A stretch of DNA of 64,000 bases from G963674685 sp963674685 (GTDB lineage Bacteria > Lernaellota > Lernaellaia > JACKCT01). The notes beneath the pieces are model-generated. The model ran no database searches, was not told the origin of the DNA, and saw nothing but the letters and a program-made list of their open reading frames with translations. Each line of letters begins with the position of its first letter. The stretch's first letter is position 1. The stretch lies in the NCBI GenBank assembly GCA_963674685.2, contig CAXXWT010000002.1, positions 930,001-994,000 on the forward strand, written 5' to 3'. This document shows, one piece after another, positions 54,787 to 63,084 of this stretch. The position numbers and the translations under genes were made by a program.

Positions 54787-56247
54787 ATGAAAATGCGACT
54801 AGTTCAAAGTGAAAATTCCATCCATACTCAGACTCGGATTTTACTGATACTGGGAATCGTGGTCTCCTTATTTTGCCTTCCTGCCTGCATGAGCTTAGAT
54901 GAGTCATCCTCCTCTGATGATCATTCTGATTCTGATGAGTTGAATGACAACGCTTTGGATGATGATGAATTAGTCGTCAACGATTACATTGACGATGATT
55001 TCGACGACGACGCAACACCTGAACCGGGACTTTATGAATTTGCTCCACAACCTTCAGATGAGATCGGTGTCTTTGTATCTACTTTAGGAAATGATTTGAA
55101 TCCGGGAACTCTGTCACAACCTGTTAAAAGAATTCAAAGGGGGATTGAGTTAGCGACGGAAGTTGGGAAGTCAGTATTTGTGGCAACTGGGACCTATGAG
55201 GGCTCTGTCGTGACAACCGTTTCACTTTACGGTGGCTATAGCCACGATTTTATGCAGCGAGACATAGAATTGTGGAGAACTGAAATTGTTGCTAATGGTG
55301 ATACTGGTGTTGAAATTAGTAATGAGGAAACAAGGAATTCAGTTGTGATGGAAGGTTTTCTTGTTCACAATGCAACTGAAACCGATGGAGTGAGAATTTC
55401 AAATGACACCGATCTCATAGTCACAACAGTTCTTTCCCAGAACATTATTTGGGGAGGTAAAGGTGAGTCTTCTGTTGGTGTACGGATTAGAAATGGCGCC
55501 ACGCTTATTGTAAATAACATAATTACTGGCGGCGCGTATAATTCGCCTGACGTGCTTAACCGAGGGGTGTCAGGAATTCGGGTTTCTGGTGAAAATGAGC
55601 ATATTTATTCATATGTTTACTTAGCCGGCAACACTATCAGAGCTGGTGTTACTGAGGGTGGTTCTGCAGTGGGTATTGGTATAACTTTGTGCCATGCCTA
55701 TCTCTATGGAAATTTGATTGATGGGGGAGTTGCGACTGGAACAAATTCCCAATCTACTGCCATTGCTTCAGATTTATATTATTACAGTCCATCCCTAATT
55801 GATTTGTTCAGTAATATCATCCTCATTGGGACAAGTGAAAAGCCTGCAATCGGCCTAGAAAGTTTAGCCGGGTGGGCCTTTCTCTACAATAATGATATAT
55901 GGGGTCCCGGTTCGCCGTGTCTGTTCAGCCAGTATGATTTTTCTGAAGAATTCAACCTCTGCTTAAAATCTTTCTTCATGATGTATCTATTTATGGAAGA
56001 GTTTCAGTATAGTGCTAATATTAGCCAGGATCCCATGCTTCTGTACGACTCTGAGACTTCCCGAATTTCTGCCGACAGTCCATGCATTGATGCAGGAATA
56101 AACCCCAACGAGTTGGAGGATGATTTTGGTTTTATTCTGGATGATCTGGGATTGGAATTGATTGATCTTGTTTCAATTGATGCCGACGGCGACCCTCGCC
56201 CCTATGGCGCCGGATGGGACATCGGCCCGGATGAATGGAGACCCTAA
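54787..56247 (+). CDS. Asp-tether beta-helix lipoprotein
   Basis: 486 aa. Lipobox LPAC at C34 followed by MSLDESSSSDDHSDSDELND, an Asp/Ser-rich tether that is more degenerate than in the neighbours. Entry domain FAPQPSDEIGVFVSTLGNDL and VGKSVFVATGTYEGSVVTTV; then YGGYSHDFMQRDIELWRTEI and repeat segments. C-terminus SPCIDAGINPNELEDD...DGDPRPYGAGWDIGPDEWRP. It is the most divergent array member at the N-terminus, lacking the shared CDDGSSNDNSS cassette. Confidence 0.85.
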   Translation: MKMRLVQSENSIHTQTRILLILGIVVSLFCLPACMSLDESSSSDDHSDSDELNDNALDDDELVVNDYIDDDFDDDATPEPGLYEFAPQPSDEIGVFVSTLGNDLNPGTLSQPVKRIQRGIELATEVGKSVFVATGTYEGSVVTTVSLYGGYSHDFMQRDIELWRTEIVANGDTGVEISNEETRNSVVMEGFLVHNATETDGVRISNDTDLIVTTVLSQNIIWGGKGESSVGVRIRNGATLIVNNIITGGAYNSPDVLNRGVSGIRVSGENEHIYSYVYLAGNTIRAGVTEGGSAVGIGITLCHAYLYGNLIDGGVATGTNSQSTAIASDLYYYSPSLIDLFSNIILIGTSEKPAIGLESLAGWAFLYNNDIWGPGSPCLFSQYDFSEEFNLCLKSFFMMYLFMEEFQYSANISQDPMLLYDSETSRISADSPCIDAGINPNELEDDFGFILDDLGLELIDLVSIDADGDPRPYGAGWDIGPDEWRP

Positions 56248-56254
56248 TAATGGC

Positions 56255-56621
56255 CAGTGGATAGCGATTAGTGGTCAGTGCAGGAGCGGTTTCTCCTGCC
56301 CGTTTCATAAGCCTGCTTCGGCAGGCGCAGGTCAGTAGCTAAGGGCGCCTGTCCCGAGCGAAGCCGAGGGATTAGCCCTGGGGAAAAGGATCGAAATTTA
56401 TTGAAAAGCCCCGGCAGGGGCGACGGAAATGTCATGGCGAATTTTGATTGCGTTCCGATTACCCGGAGGATTTTCGTGAAATCGTTTTTTTCCTTCACGT
56501 TGATTTTATCGGCATTGCTTCTTTGCCTGCTTTTCGCCGGCTGCGACGACGGCTCATCCAACGATAATTCATCGGATGACGATGCCAACAACGACGCGAA
56601 TGATGATGTAAACGATGATAC
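56255..56621. repeat. Long direct repeat, copy 2
   Basis: About 367 bp nearly identical to 51041-51410, again covering the 3' spacer of the preceding gene, the repeats, SD, GTG start, signal peptide and start of the Asp tether. After GATGATAC the two copies diverge. Confidence 0.82.
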
Positions 56622-57996
56622 GGCTTCGCCTAATGACGACGACACAGATGGTGATGATGACGAGGAATCTTCGACACCTTATGAATTCGCTCCGTCGCCT
56701 TCCGATGATATTGGAATCTTCGTTGCCAAGACCGGCAACGACGATAATCCGGGAACGATGGAACTACCCAAGCTGACTATTTCCGCCGGAGTAGAAGCCG
56801 CGGAACACCAAAGTATTTCGCTTCCGGAAGCATCAAATTACCGCAAGTTTGATGAATCGGATATTACGGGACTCCCATATAAATCTGTCTTCGTGGCTCA
56901 GGGCGATTACAACGAATCCGTCGTGGTGCAGGATGTATCTCTTTTCGGTGGTTACGCGGGAAGCTGGAAAAGAGACATCAAGGAGTACGCCACAAGCATC
57001 ATTGCAACAGAAGAAATCGGATTGACAGCCACATCTTGTCCGGTTGTTGAAGGATTCAATATCTTTGGAGGAGAATGGGGGGAAGAGAACCCAATAATTA
57101 ATGCAACAGGTTTATTAATTACTCATTATTCGATTATCTCAAACTGTAGGATTTATGGCGGTCGAGCTGATGACATCACCACCGGAATTGAGTGTGATGA
57201 TTGTGCTTTGGTATTGTACAACAGCTCAGTTTTCGGCAGCAGTATTGATTTAATGAAATTTACGGAAATAGTTCATTCTCCTCTTACCACTGTTGGCATT
57301 AATGCACCAGCATCTCCAATTGTTGTCAATAGTGTAATTCATGGAGGAATCAGCGAAAATGGAATATTTTCTATTGGATTAGATGGTGGAGATTGGGGAG
57401 AGCTTATAATAGTAGGAAGTTATATTTATGGCGGTGATCCGATGGGGATCGAGTCCAGTTCTATTGGACTTCGAGATTTGGATGGAGATGAGTATTATGT
57501 TAAGGCACATTATATTGTCAATAACATTATAGATGGAGGAGCTGGGGTTACCAATGCTACTGCAGTATATATCAAAGATGCGTGGAATATTTCCATGTTT
57601 AATAATAATATCTGGGGGGCATCTACTGACTGCCTGTTTGGCTACTCATCTGAACATCCATGTTTGAACTCCATCACAGAGATCAATAGGCTTGGCAGTT
57701 ATATATTTGGTCGCCGTAATACAATTTCTGGGAATATTAGCATGAATCCACTCCTTGCTGGACCTGAAAATGGGTATTGGCCCCTCAGCCCTGAGAGTCC
57801 CTGCCTTGATGCCGGTATTGATGCCTGGATTTATTGGCACAAGTTGTATGAAGATAGTCATAAATTAGATGATTTTGATTATTTCTGCGAAAAATTTCAT
57901 TTCGACACGGTGTTAAAATATGACTTCGAAGGCGAACCGCGTAACAGCGTTTTGGGATGGGACATCGGTCCGGATGAATGGTGGCCGAATCATTGA
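56476..57996 (+). CDS. Asp-tether beta-helix lipoprotein
   Basis: 506 aa from GTG 56476. Lipobox FAGC at C23, then DDGSSNDNSSDDDANND and a long Asp tether to about residue 72. Entry domain FAPSPSDDIGIFVAKTGNDD with SVFVAQGDYNESVVVQDVSL. Repeats include CDDCALVLYNSSVFGSSIDL and GSYIYGGDPMGIESSSIG; C-terminus SPCLDAGIDAWIYWHKLYED...GWDIGPDEWWP. N-terminal 1-50 nearly identical to the 51265 protein, the rest clearly divergent. Confidence 0.85.
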   Translation: MKSFFSFTLILSALLLCLLFAGCDDGSSNDNSSDDDANNDANDDVNDDTASPNDDDTDGDDDEESSTPYEFAPSPSDDIGIFVAKTGNDDNPGTMELPKLTISAGVEAAEHQSISLPEASNYRKFDESDITGLPYKSVFVAQGDYNESVVVQDVSLFGGYAGSWKRDIKEYATSIIATEEIGLTATSCPVVEGFNIFGGEWGEENPIINATGLLITHYSIISNCRIYGGRADDITTGIECDDCALVLYNSSVFGSSIDLMKFTEIVHSPLTTVGINAPASPIVVNSVIHGGISENGIFSIGLDGGDWGELIIVGSYIYGGDPMGIESSSIGLRDLDGDEYYVKAHYIVNNIIDGGAGVTNATAVYIKDAWNISMFNNNIWGASTDCLFGYSSEHPCLNSITEINRLGSYIFGRRNTISGNISMNPLLAGPENGYWPLSPESPCLDAGIDAWIYWHKLYEDSHKLDDFDYFCEKFHFDTVLKYDFEGEPRNSVLGWDIGPDEWWPNH

Positions 57997-58156
57997 TTAG
58001 TGATCAGTGGTCAGTGCCTCAGTGCCTGCCACGCCGACTTGTCAGACGAAGCTTCAACGAAGTCTGAAGCCCAGGCGCAGGAGAGCAGGAGCGGCATTTT
58101 CAATGGTGAATTTCGAATGCGGAACAGCGAATGTGACTAAGTGATTGGAGTTTGCG

Positions 58157-58819
58157 ATGAAACAGATTTTGCTTGTTGCATTTCTGCTGACCGTTTTTTT
58201 TCCCAGCGTTCTTTTTAATGGATGCGATGACGGCTCGTCCAATGACAATTCATCAGATGACGAAAATGCGAACAACAATATCGATGATGATGGAGTCGAC
58301 GATGACACGGGCGATAACACAGATGTCAACGATGACACGCCCGGTGATTTCAATTGTGATGGAAGAGTTTGTACTGATCTGATATCCGGTTTGATGTGGC
58401 AGAACGGCGACGAAAAGAATTTGAAATGGAGTGAAGCCATCAGCTACTGCGAAGATCTGACCTGGAGTGAGTATGACGACTGGCGATTACCGACGATTTC
58501 GGAGTTGCGCAGCCTGATCCGCGGTTGCTCTGAAACGGAGACGGGCGGCGCCTGCCCGGTGACCGACGATTGCCGGGAGGTTGATTGTTGGACCGGGCAA
58601 TGCGACGGATGCATTTTCGATTCTGGGCCAGGACCTCAAGGTGAATACTGGCCGAAGCAACTTAAAACGGGTAAGGGGTGGTGGTACTGGTCATCTTCTA
58701 ATATTACCGGCGTCGGCATTATTGGTTGGTGGGGGATTCTTTTCGACTCCGGGCAAATATTTGGCGGTTATTATGACGATTGCCGTGCACGATGTGTTCG
58801 TGATGCAGATTTGGAATAA
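58157..58819 (+). CDS. Asp-tether lipoprotein with DUF1566 (Lcl) domain
   Basis: 220 aa from ATG 58157 (GGAG upstream). Lipobox FNGC at C23, then DDGSSNDNSSDDENANNN, the same cassette as the beta-helix lipoproteins. The passenger is different: TDLISGLMWQNGDEKNLKWS, AISYCEDLTWSEYDDWRLPT, ISELRSLIRGC and YWSSSNITGVG match DUF1566, a lectin-like domain. Several Cys pairs (CPVTDDCREVDCWTGQCDGC). Its presence shows that the N-terminal cassette is swapped between unrelated passenger domains. Confidence 0.82.
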   Translation: MKQILLVAFLLTVFFPSVLFNGCDDGSSNDNSSDDENANNNIDDDGVDDDTGDNTDVNDDTPGDFNCDGRVCTDLISGLMWQNGDEKNLKWSEAISYCEDLTWSEYDDWRLPTISELRSLIRGCSETETGGACPVTDDCREVDCWTGQCDGCIFDSGPGPQGEYWPKQLKTGKGWWYWSSSNITGVGIIGWWGILFDSGQIFGGYYDDCRARCVRDADLE

Positions 58820-58847
58820 CGGTGGCGATCAATAATGGATGGGAAAA

Positions 58848-60620
58848 ATGAAAGTTTTTAAAACGAATCATTTATGGGTTCTGGTTTTAATCCTGGCCTG
58901 GTGTTTTCCATGGGCTATTGCCTGCGGGGACGATGACGATGACCCTTCGGCAAGCTCAGGGCAGGCTGACAACGATGCAAACGATGATTTAGATGACGAT
59001 GCTGATGACGATTTCGACGACGATTCCGATGATGACGCGGATGATGACACGGCTGAATGCGTCGACGGCGACGGCGACAATTACGGAGAAAACTGCGCTG
59101 CCGGTCCCGATTGCAACGACGAAAACGTCGATGTCTGGCAATGGCTGGACGGTTATACCGATGAAGACGGCGACGGATACGGCGGCGGGGATGCCGCGCA
59201 GGTCTGTTCCGGCGATTCGCTACCGGAGGGTTACTACGCGGAGGCGGAGGATTGCAACAACGCAAACTTTCTCATCAACCCCACTGCGCCGGAACTGCCT
59301 GATGATGGAATAGACCAGGATTGCGATGACGTTGATCTGATCCCAGGCAATGACACAGGTATCTTCGTTGCGAAATCGGGCGACGACGCGAATCCCGGTT
59401 CGATGGCCGCGCCGATATTGACTATCAACGCCGGAGTTGAACTGGCTCTGACCGAAGGTAAATCTGTTTTCGTTGCGACGGGAGAATATTCGGAAGACGT
59501 TGAGACGCAGGTCTCTCTTTTTGGCGGTTACGAATCCGCAGGTTGGACGCGGGATATTGAAGCCAACGAAACGATTATAAGCGCTGCTATTTCCACTGCT
59601 CTGATTTTAGGAGAGCCAGAAACTGTCGAAAATGGTGGTGAGGTAAACACAACAGCAAATGAGACAAATTTCATTACGATCCAGGGTTTTACCATCAACT
59701 CAAAAATCGAAGGAGATTTGTACGGTGGAGTAATCAATTATAACACTGTTTTTCTGGCTGATAATACAATCAACGGCACAATGTTAGGCCAACAAGGGAC
59801 AGCAATCCTGCTAAGTAACAAAATCAATGGTGGAGCCGGGGATTTTAGCTACAGTATCTTTTTCTTAGAGGGAGAGGCTGTATTGATAAATAATCTTATT
59901 AAGGCCGGGACTAGTGAAAATGAAAGCATTGGTGTGAGTAACTATTATTGCAAAATGACACTTATAGCGAATGAAATTGACGGAGGATCTGGTAAGGATT
60001 CAATGGGGTTGGCAAATTACTCGGATAGGTTTTTTGAGAACTACGGCACAGTGATATTGATTAACAATATTATCTCGGGAGGCACAGGTCAAAACAGCAG
60101 CGTAGGAATATCGAATGACGGCATTGCAATTCTCGTGAACAATACAATTTATGCTGGGATGAATACTTCGGAAAGCATTGGCGTCACACATTTGGGACTT
60201 TCGACGACATTGGTAAACAATACAATCGATGGCGGATCAGGAACAAATATGAGTGCAGCAATCCTGCTATATGAAACATTCACTCCGGAAGTATCTTTAA
60301 TTAATAACAACATTTGGAGTCAGGATCAGCAATATCTTCTTAGCGATTGGTTTAATACCTATATCACGGATATTAACGAATTGGATGCCTGTTCATGGGT
60401 GGGTTGTAACGAAACCTCCAGCAACATCAGCGCCGATCCGCTATTCGTAAATTCGGAATACGGCGACTTTCATTTGCTGTCAGCAAGTCCATGTATCGAT
60501 AACGGTACCGATCCAGGAGAATATGTTGATTCATATTTGACGGCTTTCGACTTCGACGGAGATCCTCGCCCTTTTGGCGCTGGCTGGGACATCGGTCCGG
60601 ATGAGTGGACTGGGCAATAG
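58848..60620 (+). CDS. Asp-tether beta-helix lipoprotein with MopE-like metal-binding motifs
   Basis: 590 aa (ATG 58848; ATG 58839 alternative). Lipobox IAC at C26, GDDDDDPSASSGQADNDAND, then tether. Then CVDGDGDNYGENCAAGPDCN and YTDEDGDGYGGGDAAQVC...DCNNANFLINPTAPELPDD, GIDQDCDDVDL, the putative metal-binding (MopE) repeat. Entry domain DTGIFVAKSGDDANPGSMAA; beta-helix repeats (e.g. VLINNIISGGTGQNSSVGIS); C-terminus DFHLLSASPCIDNGTDPGE...DGDPRPFGAGWDIGPDEWTG. The 58943-58966 segment is an in-frame repeat insert. Confidence 0.85.
   Translation: MKVFKTNHLWVLVLILAWCFPWAIACGDDDDDPSASSGQADNDANDDLDDDADDDFDDDSDDDADDDTAECVDGDGDNYGENCAAGPDCNDENVDVWQWLDGYTDEDGDGYGGGDAAQVCSGDSLPEGYYAEAEDCNNANFLINPTAPELPDDGIDQDCDDVDLIPGNDTGIFVAKSGDDANPGSMAAPILTINAGVELALTEGKSVFVATGEYSEDVETQVSLFGGYESAGWTRDIEANETIISAAISTALILGEPETVENGGEVNTTANETNFITIQGFTINSKIEGDLYGGVINYNTVFLADNTINGTMLGQQGTAILLSNKINGGAGDFSYSIFFLEGEAVLINNLIKAGTSENESIGVSNYYCKMTLIANEIDGGSGKDSMGLANYSDRFFENYGTVILINNIISGGTGQNSSVGISNDGIAILVNNTIYAGMNTSESIGVTHLGLSTTLVNNTIDGGSGTNMSAAILLYETFTPEVSLINNNIWSQDQQYLLSDWFNTYITDINELDACSWVGCNETSSNISADPLFVNSEYGDFHLLSASPCIDNGTDPGEYVDSYLTAFDFDGDPRPFGAGWDIGPDEWTGQ
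58943..58966. repeat. In-frame copy of the 24-nt repeat (family D)
   Basis: CCCTTCGGCAAGCTCAGGGC then AGGC, encoding PSASSGQA directly after the CGDDDDD start of the tether. It matches 40336-40359 at all but one or two positions. Confidence 0.75.
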
Positions 60621-60875
60621 TCAGTGACCAGTGGGCAGTGGCGAAGCCGCGCCGAAGCCTTAACGAAGGCGGGTAGGAGCGGATTTTATCCGTGACAATT
60701 GCGGGTTTCGGGTCTCGGGTTTCGGGTATAGAAGCGACATTCAGAGTCGCGAAATTGTGACGACCATGACTTTGGTCATGACAGGAATGCTGTTCCTACA
60801 ACACAGTCGATGGCGCTCGCTCGACCTGGAGGCTCTCGACAGGCCGTGCCACACGATTCGTGCATGGAGGATTTC
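60621..60875. repeat. Intergenic repeat stretch (family C and hairpins)
   Basis: CAGTGACCAGTGGGCAGTGG follows the stop directly. GTAGGAGCGGATTTTATCCG (from 60673) faces TGTTCCTAC (to 60799), and CATGAC-TTTG-GTCATG sits between. No gene here; the next SD (TGGAGGATTTC) is at 60865-60875. Confidence 0.55.
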
Positions 60876-62987
60876 ATGAAATCGGTTCTATATTTCATCT
60901 TGATTGTTTTACTAATTCTTCTATTTGCGTTTTCTTCCGTTGCCTGCGGCGACGATGACGACGATGAGCGTGGTAGCGTCTACAATCCTCCCGATGACGA
61001 TGACACCGGTGCAGATGATGACGCGGATGACGATCTGAACGATGATGCCGATGACGATGTTGACGACGATTCCGATGATGACGCGGATGATGACACGGCT
61101 GAATGCGTCGACGGCGACGGCGACAATTACGGAGAAAACTGCGCCGCCGGTCCCGACTGCAACGACACCAATGAATTCATTCATCCTGGCGCAGCGGAAT
61201 TGCCGGACGACGGCATTGATCAGGATTGCGATGATGTTGATCTTACACCAAATGACAACACCGGCATATTCGTGGCCAAAACCGGCGACGACGCGAATCC
61301 CGGCACGATGACCGCGCCGAAACTGACCGTCAACGCAGGCACGGAATTGGCGGTAGCAGAAGGCAAGTCGGTCTTTGTTGCAAAGGGAAACTATAATGAA
61401 GACGTTGAAACGCGGGTTTCTCTTTTCGGAGGTTATGAGTCCGAAGGTTGGACGCGGGATATTGAAGGTTATGTGACAACGATTAGCGCTCAGACATCCA
61501 AAGCCGTAGTCGTTGACGAAAGCATCAATCCAAACCGGAATTATATCGAATCCACTAAGTGGCGTAAGGCGGCAAAGGATGACGCAAATCCCGTTGCGAT
61601 TCAAGGTTTCACTATCAACGGTGGCTCAGGTGAAGAGTGTTACGGTGTATATATATGGGATACGGCAACGCTAGCGAATAATATAATCAACGGCGGTTCG
61701 CCAGCAGATGAAGAGGGCCAATGTTTCGGAGTGTATAAAAATGGATGGGATGTTGAAGCGAGGTTGATTGAAAACACAATCGATGGTGGAGGAGGTAAAT
61801 ATAGTATCGGAGTGTACAACTACTATGGGACAGCGATGCTTAATAACAATATCATCAAAGGCTGCAAGTGTTTCTACAATCACAGAGGTATTGTGATGTT
61901 GGTAAACAACTCTATTTATGGCGGATCGGGGGGAATTAGGAGCTACGGCGTAATCAACCATGAAGGAACTGCGTCTTTAGTCGGCAACGACATCGACGGC
62001 GGATCGAGTAATTCCAGCCACGGTGTCAGGAATTCCTGGACTACTTATGGTTACGATAGCACCATAATACTCGAAGATAACAAGATCAATGGTGGCTCAG
62101 GAATTCTTGAAAGTACTGGCGTGGAAAATATCGGCACAGCAACGCTCATAGCTAACGATATCGACGGTGGAACCGGAGGTGGCAGCAGTTATGGCGTTCA
62201 AAACTTAACCTATAGTTACGATTTCGGCAACATGACATTAAAAAACAACTTCATATACGGCGGTTCCGGAGACGAATACAGCTACGGTGTCACGAACTTC
62301 GGCGAAGCCACACTAGTCAACAACGTTGTCAATGGCGGTGAAGGAAGCAATGTCAGCACTGGCGTATGTAGCTATGGCGTGGTGACGATGCTGAATAATA
62401 CTGTCAACGGCGGAGCAGGAGACCAGGAAAGCTGGGCTATTAACGTTGAATATGTTTTTGGGAAATTGGCAAATAAAGTTATTAGTGGCGAATTTAACGC
62501 TAAAAAGGGAGATTTCGAATATTCCAATGATGCTGTAGTGCCTGCGAGACTTATTAACAACATCATTGATGCTGGGTCGAGCGAGAATAGCAATGCCCTA
62601 CAAATTCTAATTGAATACAGCGACTACATGGGGATACTGCTAGTAAATAACGATATTTATGGTGAGGATATCGGTTGCATGATTTCAGAATTTAATTATG
62701 GATATGCATCAATCGAATGTGTTGCAAATTCCATATCAGAAGTAAACGATTGCACGTGGTTTAGCTGCATTGATTCATCCGCTAACATTAGCGCCGATCC
62801 GCTTTTCGTTGATTCGGCGAATGGCGATTTTCATCTTCAAAGCGGAAGCCCGTGCATTGACACAGGCATAAATCCAACAGAGTACATCGAACAAAGCTTC
62901 GTTGAGTATGACTTCGAAGGCGATCCTCGTCCTTACGGCGCTGGTTGGGATATCGGGCCGGATGAGTGGCAGCCGGCAAGTGAGTGA
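60876..62987 (+). CDS. Asp-tether beta-helix lipoprotein with MopE-like motif, largest of array
   Basis: 703 aa from ATG 60876 (GGAGG 7 nt upstream). Lipobox SVAC at C24, GDDDDDERGSVYNPPDDDDT, then tether. CVDGDGDNYGENCAAGPDCN and HPGAAELPDDGIDQDCDDVD form one MopE-like unit; the second unit seen in the 58848 protein is absent. Then the DUF1565-like entry and about fifteen repeats of ~22 aa with NNxIxGGxGxxSxGVxNxGxA pattern, e.g. INGGSGILESTGVENIGTAT and VNGGEGSNVSTGVCSYGVVT, a clear right-handed beta-helix. C-terminus SPCIDTGINPTEYIEQS...DIGPDEWQP. Confidence 0.87.
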   Translation: MKSVLYFILIVLLILLFAFSSVACGDDDDDERGSVYNPPDDDDTGADDDADDDLNDDADDDVDDDSDDDADDDTAECVDGDGDNYGENCAAGPDCNDTNEFIHPGAAELPDDGIDQDCDDVDLTPNDNTGIFVAKTGDDANPGTMTAPKLTVNAGTELAVAEGKSVFVAKGNYNEDVETRVSLFGGYESEGWTRDIEGYVTTISAQTSKAVVVDESINPNRNYIESTKWRKAAKDDANPVAIQGFTINGGSGEECYGVYIWDTATLANNIINGGSPADEEGQCFGVYKNGWDVEARLIENTIDGGGGKYSIGVYNYYGTAMLNNNIIKGCKCFYNHRGIVMLVNNSIYGGSGGIRSYGVINHEGTASLVGNDIDGGSSNSSHGVRNSWTTYGYDSTIILEDNKINGGSGILESTGVENIGTATLIANDIDGGTGGGSSYGVQNLTYSYDFGNMTLKNNFIYGGSGDEYSYGVTNFGEATLVNNVVNGGEGSNVSTGVCSYGVVTMLNNTVNGGAGDQESWAINVEYVFGKLANKVISGEFNAKKGDFEYSNDAVVPARLINNIIDAGSSENSNALQILIEYSDYMGILLVNNDIYGEDIGCMISEFNYGYASIECVANSISEVNDCTWFSCIDSSANISADPLFVDSANGDFHLQSGSPCIDTGINPTEYIEQSFVEYDFEGDPRPYGAGWDIGPDEWQPASE

Positions 62988-63084
62988 TAAATTACGCGCG
63001 TAGAAGTGATGATTTGGGATTGAAATAGTCGGGGCGTGGCGATCAAGTGAATTTGCGTTACGACCCTGGAATAAGGAGAAAATT

